Shown in pieces: positions 1 through 10,725 of a stretch of DNA of 64,000 nt. The first letter of the stretch is position 1; the number at the start of each line of letters is the position of its first letter. The notes beneath the pieces were generated by a model that worked only from the letters and a program-made list of their open reading frames with translations, did no database searches and was not told the DNA's origin. A program made the translations under genes and the position numbers. The DNA lies in the NCBI RefSeq assembly GCF_013267355.1, contig NZ_CP053985.1:6820001-6884000 (forward strand), in the 5' to 3' direction. The DNA comes from Achromobacter pestifer (lineage in GTDB: Bacteria > Pseudomonadota > Gammaproteobacteria > Burkholderiales > Burkholderiaceae_B).

Positions 1-132
1 CGCAACAACCTCCACATACCGCCCAGACGGAATACGGATCTGGCCACGATCGATCTCCTTGTGCCGGCCCGGATCGCCGTCTATGGGCATCCGTTGCCAA
101 GCGCGCACTGCGCGCCGTGATTCACGCTGCAT
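1..132 (-). CDS. unidentified reading frame, cut by left edge
   Basis: An ATG at 132 opens 44 codons with no stop before the window edge. The peptide is basic (starts MQRESRRAVRAW, later KEIDRGQIRIPSGRYVEVVA). I do not recognise the family. A weak GGGG lies just upstream of the ATG. It would be the next gene after cheZ on the same strand, where flhB is often found in related genomes, but this peptide does not look like FlhB. It may be a real small gene or a chance frame. Confidence 0.3.
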   Translation of the reverse strand, partial: MQRESRRAVRAWQRMPIDGDPGRHKEIDRGQIRIPSGRYVEVVA

Positions 133-229
133 GGCCCCAATTTATTGTTCTGGAGGGGAGTCTATCGACGAGGCGCTGTTTGCGCCCCTGGGGAATACGG
201 TCATGCACGAGCTGCGCCCACTGGAGAAT

Positions 230-258
230 GCGCCGCCGGAGGGCATTTCCGGCGGCGC
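230..258 (-). terminator. hairpin after cheZ, possible operon end
   Basis: An 11-bp perfect GC-rich stem (230-240 with 248-258) and a 7-base loop lie ten bases beyond the cheZ stop. No T run follows on the minus strand, so it may act as an RNA-stabilising or Rho-assisted end rather than a classical intrinsic terminator. Confidence 0.4.
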
Positions 259-267
259 GCCTCTTGG

Positions 268-900
268 CTAGAAGCCCAGGCTCGCCAACAGGTCGTCGAC
301 CTGGTCCTGGCTGGTCACTACGTCGGTCTTGCCCTGCGGGCTGATCTGCGGCCCGTTGAGCAGGCTGTTGGCCTCGTCGCGGCGCTCTTGCGGGACGTTG
401 TCCAGCAGCACCTGCAGCAGTTCGCGCTCGATCGCGCCCACCACGTCCATCATGCGCATGATGACCTGGCCCGTAAGGTCCTGGAAATCCTGCGCCATGA
501 TGATTTCCATCAGCTGGGACTGCGTCTGCTGCGCCTGCTTCGGCACATCCTGCAGGTACGCGCGGGTGTCCTTAACGAGTTCGCGCGCCTCGGGCAGCTC
601 CAGCGGCTGGTCGTACCATTGCTGCCAACGCGCATCCAGCGCCTGCGCCGAGCGCGATAGCCCATCCTGGATGGGACCGGCCTGCTCGGTGGCGTTCAAC
701 ACGCGGTTGGCGGCCTGCTCGGTCATCTGCGCCACGTAGCGCAGACGGTCGCGGGCGTCGGGAATGGCGTTGGCAGCGTCCTTGATGGCCTGATCCAGGC
801 CAAGCTCGCGCATGCTGTCGCGCAGCATGCGCGTCAGCGACGCGATGCGATGGATCAGATCGGGGGATTCGCCCGGGCTCTCATGTTCCGTCGTACTCAT
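268..900 (-). CDS. cheZ: CheZ, CheY-P phosphatase
   Basis: Chemotaxis phosphatase that speeds dephosphorylation of CheY-P in the cytoplasm. The 210-residue protein has the family signature QDFQDLTGQ (137-145); Asp141 and Gln145 correspond to the catalytic pair known in E. coli CheZ. The C-terminal [12 protein letters not shown] matches the CheY-binding tail. The middle is helical, as expected of the long hairpin dimer. It is the last recognisable gene of the chemotaxis cluster, 8 bases after cheY. Confidence 0.96.
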   Translation of the reverse strand: MSTTEHESPGESPDLIHRIASLTRMLRDSMRELGLDQAIKDAANAIPDARDRLRYVAQMTEQAANRVLNATEQAGPIQDGLSRSAQALDARWQQWYDQPLELPEARELVKDTRAYLQDVPKQAQQTQSQLMEIIMAQDFQDLTGQVIMRMMDVVGAIERELLQVLLDNVPQERRDEANSLLNGPQISPQGKTDVVTSQDQVDDLLASLGF

Positions 901-908
901 GGCTCACC

Positions 909-1298
909 TCAACCGGCGATTTTCTCGAAGATCTTGTTGAGCTTCTCTTCCAGCGTCGCCGCCGTGAAAGGCTTGACCACATAACCGTTGGCGCCGGCCT
1001 GGGCCGCCGCGACGATGTTCTCCTTCTTGGCCTCGGCCGTCACCATCAGCACGGGCAACGATGCCAGCGCGGCGTCGGCACGGATCTGCTTGAGCATCTC
1101 CAGGCCATCGAGGTTAGGCATGTTCCAGTCCGACACCACGAACTGGAAACCGCCGTTGCGCAGCTTTTCCAGGCCGATGGCGCCGTCCTCGGCCTCATCC
1201 ACGTTCTCGAAACCCAGCTCCTTGAGCAGGTTGCGGATGATCCGCCGCATGGTGGGGAAGTCATCCACCACCAAAATCTTCAGGCCCTTGTCTACCAT
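909..1298 (-). CDS. cheY: CheY chemotaxis response regulator
   Basis: Single receiver domain (129 aa), very close to E. coli CheY throughout. Asp12 and Asp13 form the acid pocket, Asp57 (SDWNMP) is the phosphorylation site, Thr87 the switch residue and Lys109 the conserved lysine. CheA phosphorylates it, and CheY-P binds the flagellar switch to change rotation. The gene lies 49 bases after cheB and is followed at once by cheZ. Confidence 0.98.
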   Translation of the reverse strand: MVDKGLKILVVDDFPTMRRIIRNLLKELGFENVDEAEDGAIGLEKLRNGGFQFVVSDWNMPNLDGLEMLKQIRADAALASLPVLMVTAEAKKENIVAAAQAGANGYVVKPFTAATLEEKLNKIFEKIAG

Positions 1299-1347
1299 CT
1301 TCTACTCCAAAAAAATTTGCCTTGGACCGATCGGGAAGGCTTGCGCG

Positions 1348-2406
1348 TCAGACGCGGTGCCCACGATCGCCCAGGCGAGTCAGAATGCGTTCGCTTATCG
1401 CCGACAACGAAACCACTTCATCCGCGGCGCCCAAGGCGATAGCTTCGCGCGGCATGCCGAAGACCACGCAGCTGGCCTCGTCCTGCGCAATCGTATGGGC
1501 GCCCGCGCGGTGCATGGCCAGCATGCCGGCAGCGCCGTCCTTGCCCATGCCGGTCAGGATGACGCCGATGGCGTTCTTGCCAGCGGCGGCGGCGGCCGAA
1601 TTGAACAGCACGTCCACAGACGGGCGGTGGCGATTGACTGGTTCGCTTGCTTCCAGCTCGATTACGTAGTTGGCGCCGCTACGCCCCAGGCGCATGTGCA
1701 TGTCGCCGCCCGGCGCCAGATACACGTGCCCGGGGAGCACGCGGTCGCCGTGCACGGCTTCGCGAACGGTCACCGCGCACAGGGCATCCAGGCGCTGTGC
1801 GAAGGAGCGCGTGAAACCCGCCGGCATGTGTTGGGTGATCAGGATGGCCGGGCTATCGGGCGGCAGCGGCTGCAGAACCTCGCGGATCGCCTCGGTGCCG
1901 CCCGTGGAGGCGCCGACGATGACCAGCTTTTCCGAGCTGGCCAGCGGGCGGCGCAACATGGGCGGGGGTACGGCGGGCGCCGAGTGCGCCGTCGGCGCGC
2001 GCAGCTTGGCGCGCGAGGCGGCGCGTATCTTGTCGGCGATGATCTCGGTGTATTCGAGCAGGCCGTCGCGTATGCCCAGCTTGGGCTTGGTGACGAAGTC
2101 GATGGCGCCCAATTCCAGCGCCCGCAGCGTGATCTCGCCGCCGCGCTCGGTCAGCGACGACACCATCACCACCGGCATGGGTCTCAGGCGCATCAGCTTT
2201 TCCAGGAAATCCAGCCCGTCCATGCGGGGCATTTCCACGTCCAGCGTCAGCACGTCGGGATTGTGGCGCTTGATGAGTTCACGCGCCACCAAGGGATCGG
2301 GCGCGGTCGCGACCACTTCCATGTCCGGCTGGCTGTTGATGATCTCCGTCATCAGCCCCCGCACCAACGCCGAGTCGTCCACACACAAAACGCTAATTTT
2401 CTTCAT
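1348..2406 (-). CDS. cheB: CheB protein-glutamate methylesterase/deamidase
   Basis: Removes methyl groups from chemoreceptors during adaptation. The receiver domain (about 1-120) has phosphorylation site Asp56 (TLDVEMP). The C-terminal esterase domain shows the catalytic motifs GASTGGTEA (Ser), ITQHMP (His) and LTGMGKDGA (Asp). I chose the ATG at 2406 ([12 protein letters not shown], 352 aa), which has GAGG about 8 bases upstream. An upstream in-frame start at 2445 would overlap cheR and add an atypical tail. Confidence 0.96.
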   Translation of the reverse strand: MKKISVLCVDDSALVRGLMTEIINSQPDMEVVATAPDPLVARELIKRHNPDVLTLDVEMPRMDGLDFLEKLMRLRPMPVVMVSSLTERGGEITLRALELGAIDFVTKPKLGIRDGLLEYTEIIADKIRAASRAKLRAPTAHSAPAVPPPMLRRPLASSEKLVIVGASTGGTEAIREVLQPLPPDSPAILITQHMPAGFTRSFAQRLDALCAVTVREAVHGDRVLPGHVYLAPGGDMHMRLGRSGANYVIELEASEPVNRHRPSVDVLFNSAAAAAGKNAIGVILTGMGKDGAAGMLAMHRAGAHTIAQDEASCVVFGMPREAIALGAADEVVSLSAISERILTRLGDRGHRV

Positions 2407-2426
2407 TTGTTGCTGCCTCGTCCCGC

Positions 2427-3284
2427 TCAGGACCTGCCCGCACATTCATAGACGGTCTGCCCACGCAGACGAAAGTCGCGGCTGATATAGGTGAAGTTTT
2501 CGGAATGGCCAGCGAACAGCAAGCCGCCGGGCTTGAGCAGCGGCACGAACCGTTCCAGAATCCTGGTCTGGGTAGGCTTGTCGAAATAAATCATAACGTT
2601 GCGGCAAAAGATCACATCAAATTGCTCGTTGATCTGCCAGGTCGGCGCCAATAGATTCAGCGTCTCATAGCGAACCATGTCGGCGATCTCAGGACGCACC
2701 CGGACCTGCCCCTCGTTGACGCCCCGCCCTTTAAGGAAAAAGCGCCTCAGGCGCTCGCCATCCAGCTTTTCCACGCGCTCGACGGGATAGACCCCAGCAC
2801 GCGCACGGGTGAGCACATTGGTGTCGATATCGGTAGCCAGCACCGAGGATGCGTTGGCCCGCGGGCCCAACGCTTCCACCAACGTCATGGCAATGGAATA
2901 CGGTTCTTCGCCCGTGGAAGCCGCACAGCACCACACCGATACCGGGCCGCCGCGACGCTTGGCGAAGTCGGCCAGGATGGGAAAGTGATGCGATTCGCGA
3001 AAGAAAGCGGTCAGGTTCGTTGTCAACGCGTTGACGAAGTCTTCCCACTCGGCCGCGTTGGGCTCCTTTTCAAGCTGGTCCAGATAGCTGCCGAAATCCT
3101 GCATGCCCAGCGCGCGCAGGCGCCGGGCCAGCCGGCTGTAGACCATCTCGCGCTTGTGCGTGCCCAGCGAAATGCCTGCGTAGGCGTGGATCATCTTGCG
3201 CACACGCGAAAAGTCCGCGTCGCGAAAATCGAATTGGCGTTCCACCGAAATGGACGGCGCCTGGGTTGCCGCTGCTGTAGCCAC
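2427..3284 (-). CDS. cheR: CheR chemoreceptor methyltransferase
   Basis: S-adenosylmethionine-dependent methyltransferase that methylates receptor glutamates. The 285-residue protein has an N-terminal helical CheR domain and a C-terminal SAM-binding domain with [12 protein letters not shown] and, later, [13 protein letters not shown], both typical of CheR. The start is a GTG at 3284 with GAGGG about 6 bases upstream, directly after the receptor stop codon, so translation is probably coupled. Confidence 0.95.
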   Translation of the reverse strand: MATAAATQAPSISVERQFDFRDADFSRVRKMIHAYAGISLGTHKREMVYSRLARRLRALGMQDFGSYLDQLEKEPNAAEWEDFVNALTTNLTAFFRESHHFPILADFAKRRGGPVSVWCCAASTGEEPYSIAMTLVEALGPRANASSVLATDIDTNVLTRARAGVYPVERVEKLDGERLRRFFLKGRGVNEGQVRVRPEIADMVRYETLNLLAPTWQINEQFDVIFCRNVMIYFDKPTQTRILERFVPLLKPGGLLFAGHSENFTYISRDFRLRGQTVYECAGRS

Positions 3285-3292
3285 TCTTGCCC

Positions 3293-4996
3293 TCAGTGCC
3301 CAAGCGCAAGCGCGTCGGGCGCCTGCAAACGTGTATCGTCATTGGACGAACGCACCGACGATAAACGCTGAGCCGGGACTTCGATGACCTCGCCCGCGTT
3401 GATCTTGAAGACGGCCACCGCTTCAGCCAGGCGCTGGGCCTGCTCCTGCAGGGAACCCGCGGCCGCGGCCGCCTCTTCCACCAGCGCCGCGTTCTGCTGC
3501 GTCACCTCGTCCATCTGCGACACCGCGCGGTTCACCTGGTCGATGCCGCTGGACTGTTCTTCCGACGCCGCCGAGATCTCGCCCATGATGTCCGTCACCC
3601 GCTTCACCGAGGCCACGATCTCCTGCATCGTCGCGCCGGCGCGCTCTACCTGCTGCGAACCCGCGCCGACCTTGGTCACCGAGTCCTCGATCAGGCCCTT
3701 GATTTCCTTGGCCGCCTGGGCGCTGCGCTGCGCCAGCGAACGCACTTCGCCCGCCACCACCGCAAAGCCCTTGCCCTGCTCGCCGGCTCGCGCCGCTTCC
3801 ACGGCTGCGTTCAGCGCCAGGATATTGGTCTGGAAGGCAATGCCGTCGATCACCGACACGATCTCGGAAATCTTGCGCGAGCTGCCAGAGATTTCCTGCA
3901 TGGTGTTGACCACTTCCGACACCGCCGAACCGCCGCGCTCGGCCACGTCCGAAGCGCTGGCCGCCAGTTGGTTGGCCTGGCGCGCGTTGTCGGCGTTCTG
4001 CTTCACCGTCGAAGCCAGCTGTTCCATCGAGGCCGCGGTTTCTTCAAGCGAGGCCGCCTGCTGCTCGGTGCGGCTGGACAGGTCCGTGTTGCCTGCGGCG
4101 ATCTCGTGCGAACCGACGTTGATCTCATCCACGCCGCGGCGCACCGACGCCACCGTCCGGGTCAGGCTTTCCTGCATGCGCTTCAAGGCGGCGAACAGTT
4201 GGCCGATTTCATTGGTATTACGGACATCCACGCGGGCGGTCAGGTCGCCGCCGGCGATGCGGTCGAAGTGATGCCCCGCTTCCTTCAGCGGCTGCAGCAC
4301 GCGCCGGCGCAGGAACACGTAGGTGGCAAACACCAGCAGCGCGGCGATCACACCGCCCGCGCCGACCGCCATCAGGACGAACTGATAACGCACTTTTGCC
4401 ACTTCGTGGGCATCCAGCATCTTGCTGGCGCGCCAGAAATCAAAGCCTTCGATCGCACGCGCATAACGCCCTTCAAGGGCGTCCTGCATCATCTGTACCT
4501 GCTTCTGATAGGCGGGCATGTCCGCCTTTTCCAAGGCAGCCACCAGCGGTGCCAGTCCTTGCCGGACCAGCGCATCATAGGATGCGTCGATTTCCTTCAG
4601 GGCATCGACCGCTTCGACGGGCCGAGCCAAGCTCTTGTAATACTCGAATTCGGCCTGCCCTTTGTTCATGGAGGCCTTGGCGCGTTCCAGCAGACCGGCC
4701 GCGTCGGACGACAAGCCCTGGGTCAGCAAGGTAGGCTGACCCACGTTCTTCACGATGTCCGCGTAGTTGGCCGCAGCCGCACGACCCAGGCCGGTCATGG
4801 TGTCCTTGTAGCTGGAGACGACACGGCCGACCGCATCGTCCAGTTCTTGCGATTGTTTGATCTCCGCCAGGGTGCCATTGCTGATGCGCAGGGACAGCAC
4901 GCCCAGCGCGGCCCCGATCACCAACATGAATGAGAAAAACGCCAGCACCCACAACAGGCTGCTGCGTATCGTCATGTTCGCGAGAAACTTGCGCAT
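3293..4996 (-). CDS. methyl-accepting chemotaxis protein
   Basis: Transmembrane chemoreceptor of the Tsr/Tar type that feeds CheW-CheA. From the N-terminus: TM1 (LLWVLAFFSFMLVIGAALGV), a periplasmic helical sensor of about 140 residues, TM2 (FVLMAVGAGGVIAALLVFA), HAMP, then a long signalling coiled coil with the hairpin tip DGIAFQTNILALNAAVEAAR. I used the ATG at 4996 (MRKFLANMTIRSS, 567 aa) because TAGGAG precedes it; the frame is open to 5041. No NWETF-type CheR-binding pentapeptide is visible at the C-terminus. The ligand cannot be read from the sequence. Confidence 0.93.
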   Translation of the reverse strand: MRKFLANMTIRSSLLWVLAFFSFMLVIGAALGVLSLRISNGTLAEIKQSQELDDAVGRVVSSYKDTMTGLGRAAAANYADIVKNVGQPTLLTQGLSSDAAGLLERAKASMNKGQAEFEYYKSLARPVEAVDALKEIDASYDALVRQGLAPLVAALEKADMPAYQKQVQMMQDALEGRYARAIEGFDFWRASKMLDAHEVAKVRYQFVLMAVGAGGVIAALLVFATYVFLRRRVLQPLKEAGHHFDRIAGGDLTARVDVRNTNEIGQLFAALKRMQESLTRTVASVRRGVDEINVGSHEIAAGNTDLSSRTEQQAASLEETAASMEQLASTVKQNADNARQANQLAASASDVAERGGSAVSEVVNTMQEISGSSRKISEIVSVIDGIAFQTNILALNAAVEAARAGEQGKGFAVVAGEVRSLAQRSAQAAKEIKGLIEDSVTKVGAGSQQVERAGATMQEIVASVKRVTDIMGEISAASEEQSSGIDQVNRAVSQMDEVTQQNAALVEEAAAAAGSLQEQAQRLAEAVAVFKINAGEVIEVPAQRLSSVRSSNDDTRLQAPDALALGH

Positions 4997-5087
4997 CACA
5001 AGAACCACTCCTAGATTGAAGTCGTTAAAGGAAAGCGCCACATTGGGTTCAATATGGCGCTTCCACCTCCCAAGCAGGCCGTTCCGA

Positions 5088-5588
5088 TCAGGAAGCGACC
5101 TTCTCCACCAGCGCCATTTCGTCGCTGGTCATCATTTTTTCGATATCCACCAGGATCAACATGCGCTCGTCCACCGTACCCAGGCCCGTCAGGTATTCCG
5201 TGGACAAGGTGGCGCCGAATTCCGGCGCCGGGCGGATCTGGCCCGAATTGAGCATCAGCACGTCGGACACCCCATCCACCACGATGCCGACGACGCGGCG
5301 ATCGAGGTTCAGGATGATGACCACGGTCTGCTCGTTGTACTCGACGCGGCCCAGGTTGAACTTGATGCGCAGGTCGACGATGGGCACGATGATGCCGCGC
5401 AAATTCGTCACACCCTTGATAAACGGCGGAACATTCGCGATGCGGGTGACCGTGTCGGCGTCGTAGCCGCGGATCTCCTGCACCTTCAGGATGTCGATGC
5501 CGTACTCTTCGTCGCCCAGCGTGAAGACCAGGAACTCGCTGCCGACATCTTCGTTGCGCGCGGATTGCGCGTGCGGTTTGGCTGCCAT
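5088..5588 (-). CDS. cheW: CheW coupling protein
   Basis: Scaffold linking chemoreceptors to CheA in the receptor array. The 166-residue protein is a single CheW domain: [20 protein letters not shown] opens the first beta barrel, followed by the conserved [13 protein letters not shown]. It lies 16 bases after cheA. A 91-base gap separates it from the receptor gene. Confidence 0.97.
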   Translation of the reverse strand: MAAKPHAQSARNEDVGSEFLVFTLGDEEYGIDILKVQEIRGYDADTVTRIANVPPFIKGVTNLRGIIVPIVDLRIKFNLGRVEYNEQTVVIILNLDRRVVGIVVDGVSDVLMLNSGQIRPAPEFGATLSTEYLTGLGTVDERMLILVDIEKMMTSDEMALVEKVAS

Positions 5589-5604
5589 GAGGTTTATTTC
5601 TCCA

Positions 5605-7701
5605 TCAATTCAGAATGGCTTCGGGCTGCGACCAACGCTCGCGGTTGGCGCGCGCAAGCGCAAATACGTCGACGATCAGGGCCACGCTGCCATCGCCCAG
5701 GATGGTGGCGGCGGAAATGCCCGGCACCTTGCGGTAATTCGATTCCAGATTCTTCACCACGACCTGGTGCTGGCCGATCAGGTGATCCACCAACAGCGCG
5801 AAACGGCGGTCCTCGGCCTGCATGATGACCGCGATCGCCTGCGTGGGGTCGGTCTGGGCGCCGCCCACCGAGAACACCCGGTGCATCTCGACCAGCGGCA
5901 GGTATTCGCCACGCACCTGCATCACGCGCTCGTTGCCGGCCACGGAATAGATCTGGTCATTGGTGGGTTGCAGCGATTCGGTAACGTGGTTAAGCGGCAG
6001 GATGAAGGTTTCCTCGCCGACGCGCACCGACATGCCGTCCAGGATCGCCAGCGTCAGCGGCAGCACGATGCGCGTCGTGGTGCCGTGGCCCGGTTCGCAA
6101 GACAGCTGGACATGGCCGCCCATGTCCTGGATGTTCCGGCGCACCACGTCCATGCCCACGCCACGGCCCGAAATGTCGGTAACCTTTTCGGCGGTGGAAA
6201 AACCTGGCGCGAAGATCAGTTGCCAGATTTCGTCGTCCGGCGAATTCTCGTTTACCGGCAGGCCCTGCGCGATCGCCTTCTTCAGGATTTTTTCGCGGCT
6301 CAAGCCACCGCCGTCATCGCTGACCTCAATGACGATGTTGCCGCCGTTGTGCTGGGCGGAGAGCACCAGTTGGCCGACTGGATCCTTGCCAGCCGCGACG
6401 CGCTTTTCGGGCGTCTCGATGCCGTGGTCCAGGCTGTTGCGCACCAGGTGGGTCAGCGGATCGATGATGCGTTCGATCAGGCTCTTGTCCAGTTCCGTCG
6501 CCCGACCATAGGTCTGCAGTTCTATCTGCTTGCCCATCTTGCCGGCGATGTCGCGCACCAAACGCGGGAAGCGGCTGAACACGTAGTCCATTGGCATCAT
6601 CCGGATGGACATGACCGCTTCCTGCAGGTCGCGGGCATTGCGTTCCAGCTGTTCCATGCCGTTGAGCAGGCGGTCGTGCAGTACCGGATCCAGCGTGGAA
6701 GCCGTCTGCGCCAGCATGGCTTGGGTAATGACCAGTTCGCCCACCAGGTTGATCACCTGGTCGACCTTCTCGACGCCGACGCGGATCGAGGTGGATTCCT
6801 TGTCAGCATGCGCCGGAGCAGACGCGGCAGGCCGCGCGGCGCGGGTTGCCTGCGTGGCCGCCTCGGCGGAAGCTGTCGGTTCGACTGCCGCGGGCACCTC
6901 GGGAGTGGGCGCCGGAGCCGCTGCCGGCGCCGCGGCAGGCGCGGCTGCAGCCTGAGGAGCTCCCGCGGGCGCTGCTTCACGGCTGATTTCCAGCTGGTCG
7001 CCGTCGATGATGAAGCAACACACGGCCTCGATATCGTCGGGCGTGCAGGTGCTTTCCATCCACACGGTCAGCGCGCCGCCGGCGTGTTCGCTGGCCTTCA
7101 CGTTGCCGAGATTGCCCATCTCTTCGAGTAGGGAAGCTGCATCCTTATCCGAGACCTTGGTAATCCGCACGCGCAACGGCAGACTGCCGGCTTCCACGGT
7201 CTGGGCCTGCGGCGCAGGCGCTGCGGCCACTGGCGCAGGGACCGGCGCCGGAGCCGGGACGGCCGCCGCTGCCGGAGCCTCAGCCGCCGCGGCGGGATCC
7301 TTATGCTCCAGCGCAAGCTGCCTTAAAACGGCGCAGATACGCTCAAACACGGCTTCATCGGGCTCTTCGGAGGCCCGATAGGCATCCAGTTGGCTTTTGA
7401 GCACGTCTTTCGTTTCCAAGAAAATATCGATCATGTCCGTACGCAGCGCCATTTCGCCGCGACGGATCGCATCCAGGAGGTTTTCCAGCAAATGGGTCGT
7501 GCCCGCCAGCTGCGTGAAGCAGCCGAACGTCGCCGCCCCACCCTTGATCGAGTGGGCCGCACGAAAAATCGCGTTGAGCTGTTCGATGTCGGGCGCGCCC
7601 ACATCGAGCTCGAGCAGCAGCTGCTCCATCTGCGCGAGCAGCTCGTCCGCCTCGTCGAAAAAGGTCTCGTAAAACTGACTGAGGTCCAAACCAGAACTCA
7701 T
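5605..7701 (-). CDS. cheA: CheA chemotaxis histidine kinase
   Basis: Receptor-coupled kinase that phosphorylates CheY and CheB. Its 698 residues run as follows: HPt domain with phosphorylated His50 ([10 protein letters not shown]); an Ala/Pro-rich linker; a P2-like response-regulator docking domain around 175-250; a second Ala/Pro linker; a dimerisation domain ([15 protein letters not shown]); an ATPase domain with N box [12 protein letters not shown] and glycine boxes DDGGGL and GRGVGMDVV; and a C-terminal CheW-like domain. The size matches the family. It lies 29 bases downstream of an extra receiver-domain gene. Confidence 0.97.
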   Translation of the reverse strand: MSSGLDLSQFYETFFDEADELLAQMEQLLLELDVGAPDIEQLNAIFRAAHSIKGGAATFGCFTQLAGTTHLLENLLDAIRRGEMALRTDMIDIFLETKDVLKSQLDAYRASEEPDEAVFERICAVLRQLALEHKDPAAAAEAPAAAAVPAPAPVPAPVAAAPAPQAQTVEAGSLPLRVRITKVSDKDAASLLEEMGNLGNVKASEHAGGALTVWMESTCTPDDIEAVCCFIIDGDQLEISREAAPAGAPQAAAAPAAAPAAAPAPTPEVPAAVEPTASAEAATQATRAARPAASAPAHADKESTSIRVGVEKVDQVINLVGELVITQAMLAQTASTLDPVLHDRLLNGMEQLERNARDLQEAVMSIRMMPMDYVFSRFPRLVRDIAGKMGKQIELQTYGRATELDKSLIERIIDPLTHLVRNSLDHGIETPEKRVAAGKDPVGQLVLSAQHNGGNIVIEVSDDGGGLSREKILKKAIAQGLPVNENSPDDEIWQLIFAPGFSTAEKVTDISGRGVGMDVVRRNIQDMGGHVQLSCEPGHGTTTRIVLPLTLAILDGMSVRVGEETFILPLNHVTESLQPTNDQIYSVAGNERVMQVRGEYLPLVEMHRVFSVGGAQTDPTQAIAVIMQAEDRRFALLVDHLIGQHQVVVKNLESNYRKVPGISAATILGDGSVALIVDVFALARANRERWSQPEAILN

Positions 7702-7730
7702 GGCCCGTACGCCTTCAAAAATGAATCTGC

Positions 7731-8111
7731 TTACGCGCCGGCCTGCTCGTCGAGCAGTTCAGACGCCAATTCCACCAGCACATCGGGGTCGACCGGCTTG
7801 GAAAGCCAGCCACAGACCCCCAGATCCCGGGCGGCCATCTTGCTGTCCACATCATCCTCGGTGGTCAGGACCAGCACTGGGACGTCCAGGTACTCGTCTT
7901 CCTGGCGCAAACCCTGAATCAGCTCCAGACCGCCCATGACCGGCATGTTCCAGTCGCTGACCACCAGGTCCACCTGATGGCGCCTGGCCATTTCCAGCGC
8001 TTCCTGGCCGTTGCCGGCCGTCAAGACTTTCCATCCCGCACCCGTCAACGTCGCCTGGACGATCATCCGCATCGTCGCCGAGTCGTCCGCCACCAGAATC
8101 GTTGCCGCCAT
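7731..8111 (-). CDS. stand-alone response regulator (CheY-like) between motB and cheA
   Basis: Single receiver domain, 126 aa, with acid pocket Asp9-Asp10, phosphorylation site Asp53 (VSDWNMP), TT at the switch position (VLTTEDD) and the conserved lysine in LSKPVD. It is clearly different from the canonical CheY at 909-1298. It starts 2 bases after motB and sits just before cheA, so it is probably a second CheA target. Whether it drives motor switching, acts as a phosphate sink, or does something else cannot be told from the sequence. Confidence 0.92.
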   Translation of the reverse strand: MAATILVADDSATMRMIVQATLTGAGWKVLTAGNGQEALEMARRHQVDLVVSDWNMPVMGGLELIQGLRQEDEYLDVPVLVLTTEDDVDSKMAARDLGVCGWLSKPVDPDVLVELASELLDEQAGA

Positions 8112-8113
8112 TG

Positions 8114-9106
8114 CTATCGAACCCCTTCGGCGGACGGGTTGCTCTCCGCCTCGCCTGGTTTGGTTGCCGTCGTGGCCTGGGCGGCGGCTTGCGCCGCTTC
8201 CACTGCCGTTCCCACCTCGCGGGCATCCTTGGCGCTGACGTCCGCAGCCGCGGCGTTCTCGTTTTCGATGCGCCGCTGAGTGCTCTGGTTGAGCACCACT
8301 AGGCTGATGCGTCTATTAACGGCTGCATACGGGTCATCTTTAACCAGGCTCATGCTGGACGACAGCCCCTGGATGCGCAGGACCTTGCTTTCGTTCATGC
8401 CGCCGGCCACCAGCTCCTGGCGCGATGCGTTGGCACGGTCGGCCGACAGTTCCCAGTTGCTGTAGGCGCGCTCCCCACGGGCGTACTGCGACGCGTCGGT
8501 GTGGCCGGATATGCTGACCTTGTTGGGCAATTCGTTCAATACCGGCCCCAGTTCCCGCAGGATGTCGCGCATATAGGGCTGCACATCCGCGCGGCCGGTG
8601 GCGAACATTGGACGGTTCTGGTTGTCGATGATCTGGATGCGCAAGCCTTCAGTGGTCAGGTCGATCAGCAGCTGCGGCCTGAAGCTCTTCAGCACCGGGC
8701 TGGTCTCGATGACGTTCTCAAGCCGCTTTTTCAGGTTTTCCAGGCGATGCTGTTCGCGGCGCTCGGCGTCGCCCATGGGCTGCGCCTCGACGCGGTTACC
8801 CTGCGCGCGGCGCACGTCGCCTTCGCTGCGCAAGGGGTCCTTGCCGCCGCCCGGCACCGCGCTGGTCTCGGCCGAACTGCTAGGCCCGCCCGCGATGGCG
8901 ACGCGCAACGGCATGCGAAAGTACTCCGCGATGCCCTTGAGCTCTTCTCGGGGCACGATGCTGATCAGCCACATCACCAGGAAGAACGCCATCATCGCCG
9001 TGATGAAGTCGGCGTACGCAATCTTCCAGCTACCCCCATGATGCCCGCCGCCGTGCCCACCCTTCTTGCGACGGATCACCACGCGGTGGTTGTTTACCGT
9101 ACTCAT
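8114..9106 (-). CDS. motB: MotB flagellar stator protein
   Basis: Proton-channel subunit of the stator, anchored to peptidoglycan. The 330-residue protein has a basic His/Gly-rich N-terminus, one membrane segment ([18 protein letters not shown]) with channel Asp33 (YADF), a plug/linker region, and a C-terminal OmpA-like peptidoglycan-binding domain ([13 protein letters not shown] ... [10 protein letters not shown]). It lies 11 bases after motA. Confidence 0.96.
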   Translation of the reverse strand: MSTVNNHRVVIRRKKGGHGGGHHGGSWKIAYADFITAMMAFFLVMWLISIVPREELKGIAEYFRMPLRVAIAGGPSSSAETSAVPGGGKDPLRSEGDVRRAQGNRVEAQPMGDAERREQHRLENLKKRLENVIETSPVLKSFRPQLLIDLTTEGLRIQIIDNQNRPMFATGRADVQPYMRDILRELGPVLNELPNKVSISGHTDASQYARGERAYSNWELSADRANASRQELVAGGMNESKVLRIQGLSSSMSLVKDDPYAAVNRRISLVVLNQSTQRRIENENAAAADVSAKDAREVGTAVEAAQAAAQATTATKPGEAESNPSAEGVR

Positions 9107-9117
9107 GGCCCGCTCCG

Positions 9118-9993
9118 TCAGGCCTTGCCGGTGGCTGTGGACTTGGCTTGCCGGACGTGTTCTTCCAGCTCACCGAAGGTCGGACGCACGGCCGAGAACA
9201 GCACCTTGCGGCCAAATTCCACCGCCAACTGCGGCGGATAGCCGTTCATGCTGGCCAGCAACGTGGTCTTGATGCATTCCAGCACCTTGGTGGCTTCGTC
9301 GCTGCGGCGGTCGATGCGCGAGGCCAAGGGCCCCACGAAGCCGTAGGCCAGCAGAATGCCCAGGAACGTGCCCACCATGGCCTTGGAAATCAGGTCGCCC
9401 AGGATCGCCGGAGGCTGGTCCACCGCGGCCAACGCCTTGATCACGCCCAGCACCGCCGCCACGATGCCGAAGGCCGGCAGGCCGTCGGCCATTTGTTGCA
9501 GGGCGCGCACGGGAACCTCGCGTTCATGGCGGTAGGTCTCGATTTCCTCGTCCATGAGCGTTTCGATTTCGAACGAGCTCATGTTGCCGCTGATCATGAT
9601 GCGCAGGTAGTCCGTGATGAACTCCATGAGCTTGGCGTCTTTGGCGATGCGGGGATATTCGCTGAAGATCGGACTGGATTCCGGATCCTCGATATGCGAT
9701 TCGATGGCCATGAGGCCCTCGCGGCGCGCCTTGTTCAGCAGCACGTACAAGAGCGCCATCAGCTCCATGTATACGTCCTTGCCGTAGCGCGAGCTTTTCA
9801 GCGAGTCAGGCAGCGCGGCCTTGACCAGCATCAGCGACTTCTTGCTGTTGCTGGCGAGGAAAGCCCCGAAAGCCGCCCCGAAAATCAGCGTGAGCTCGAA
9901 CGGCTGATACAGCGCGCCCAAGTGGCCGCCCAGCGCTATGAAGCTGCCGACGACCGACACGCTCACCACGAGAAAACCGATAACAATCAACAC
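9118..9993 (-). CDS. motA: MotA flagellar stator protein
   Basis: Membrane subunit of the proton-driven stator. It has four membrane segments: two near the N-terminus ([32 protein letters not shown]) and two in the C-terminal half around the conserved prolines of [12 protein letters not shown] and [11 protein letters not shown]. The cytoplasmic loop contains the torque region. I chose the GTG at 9993 (291 aa, reading [10 protein letters not shown] as in E. coli MotA). AGGGG lies about 6 bases upstream, while the frame upstream to 10056 opens only with TTG. Confidence 0.94.
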   Translation of the reverse strand: MLIVIGFLVVSVSVVGSFIALGGHLGALYQPFELTLIFGAAFGAFLASNSKKSLMLVKAALPDSLKSSRYGKDVYMELMALLYVLLNKARREGLMAIESHIEDPESSPIFSEYPRIAKDAKLMEFITDYLRIMISGNMSSFEIETLMDEEIETYRHEREVPVRALQQMADGLPAFGIVAAVLGVIKALAAVDQPPAILGDLISKAMVGTFLGILLAYGFVGPLASRIDRRSDEATKVLECIKTTLLASMNGYPPQLAVEFGRKVLFSAVRPTFGELEEHVRQAKSTATGKA

Positions 9994-10111
9994 ATCAGGC
10001 CCCTGCCAACGAAGTCTAAAACCGGCGTCAATGATCCCCTGTTCCCCTCGACCCAAAAAGGCGGGTTACGGGGGGTTTTCCAGGGCTTTTGATGTATTTG
10101 GATACCGCCGG

Positions 10112-10693
10112 TCAGAGCCGGGCGGTGTTCGCGACGGGCGCGGGGCGGGTGCCGGCGCGCGCCTTGGCCGCGGCGCGGGTCTTGCCGGCGCGGGGTGGCG
10201 GCCGGCAGATCGCGCACACGAAATCCGATTGAGGATCGTGGGCGTGAGCGATGAAATGGCCTCCGCACTGGCGGCAGGCGGACATTTGCAGCATGCCGCT
10301 GTCGAAAAAACGCACCAGCATCCAGGCCCGCGTGAAGCTCAGGACGGGTTCCGTGCTTTCAGCGGCATCCATGCCGGCGTTTTCGAGATAGAGGCGATAG
10401 GCGTCGATGGTGGCGCGTATGCCCTTGCTGCTGGTACGCGTATTCAGGAACGAATACACGTTGTAAAAGAGCGAGGAGTGGATGTTCGGCAGCCAGGTCA
10501 TGAACCAGTCGACCGAAAAAGGCAGCATGCCCTTGGGTGGCGAGCAGCCGCGAATTTCGCGGTACAGGCGCGCCAGGCGGTCATGGCTGAGGCTGGTTTC
10601 AGCCTCCAGCACCTGCAGCCGAGCTCCCAAAGTGATCATGGAGCTGGCAAGCAGGATGTCATCCGCTTCCTGCGAAACGCTCTTGGTGGCCAT
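10112..10693 (-). CDS. flhC: FlhC, flagellar master regulator subunit
   Basis: Partner of FlhD in the FlhD4C2 activator of class II flagellar genes. The 193-residue protein has the conserved core PPKGMLPFS and DWFMTWLPNIHSSLF, and the zinc site CRQC (140, 143) and CAIC (160, 163). The C-terminal tail is rich in Ala, Arg and Pro. It follows flhD by 32 bases, and 118 bases separate it from motA. Confidence 0.96.
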   Translation of the reverse strand: MATKSVSQEADDILLASSMITLGARLQVLEAETSLSHDRLARLYREIRGCSPPKGMLPFSVDWFMTWLPNIHSSLFYNVYSFLNTRTSSKGIRATIDAYRLYLENAGMDAAESTEPVLSFTRAWMLVRFFDSGMLQMSACRQCGGHFIAHAHDPQSDFVCAICRPPPRAGKTRAAAKARAGTRPAPVANTARL

Positions 10694-10725
10694 TACACGT
10701 GCTTCCGGATGGAATGATCAGGCCG

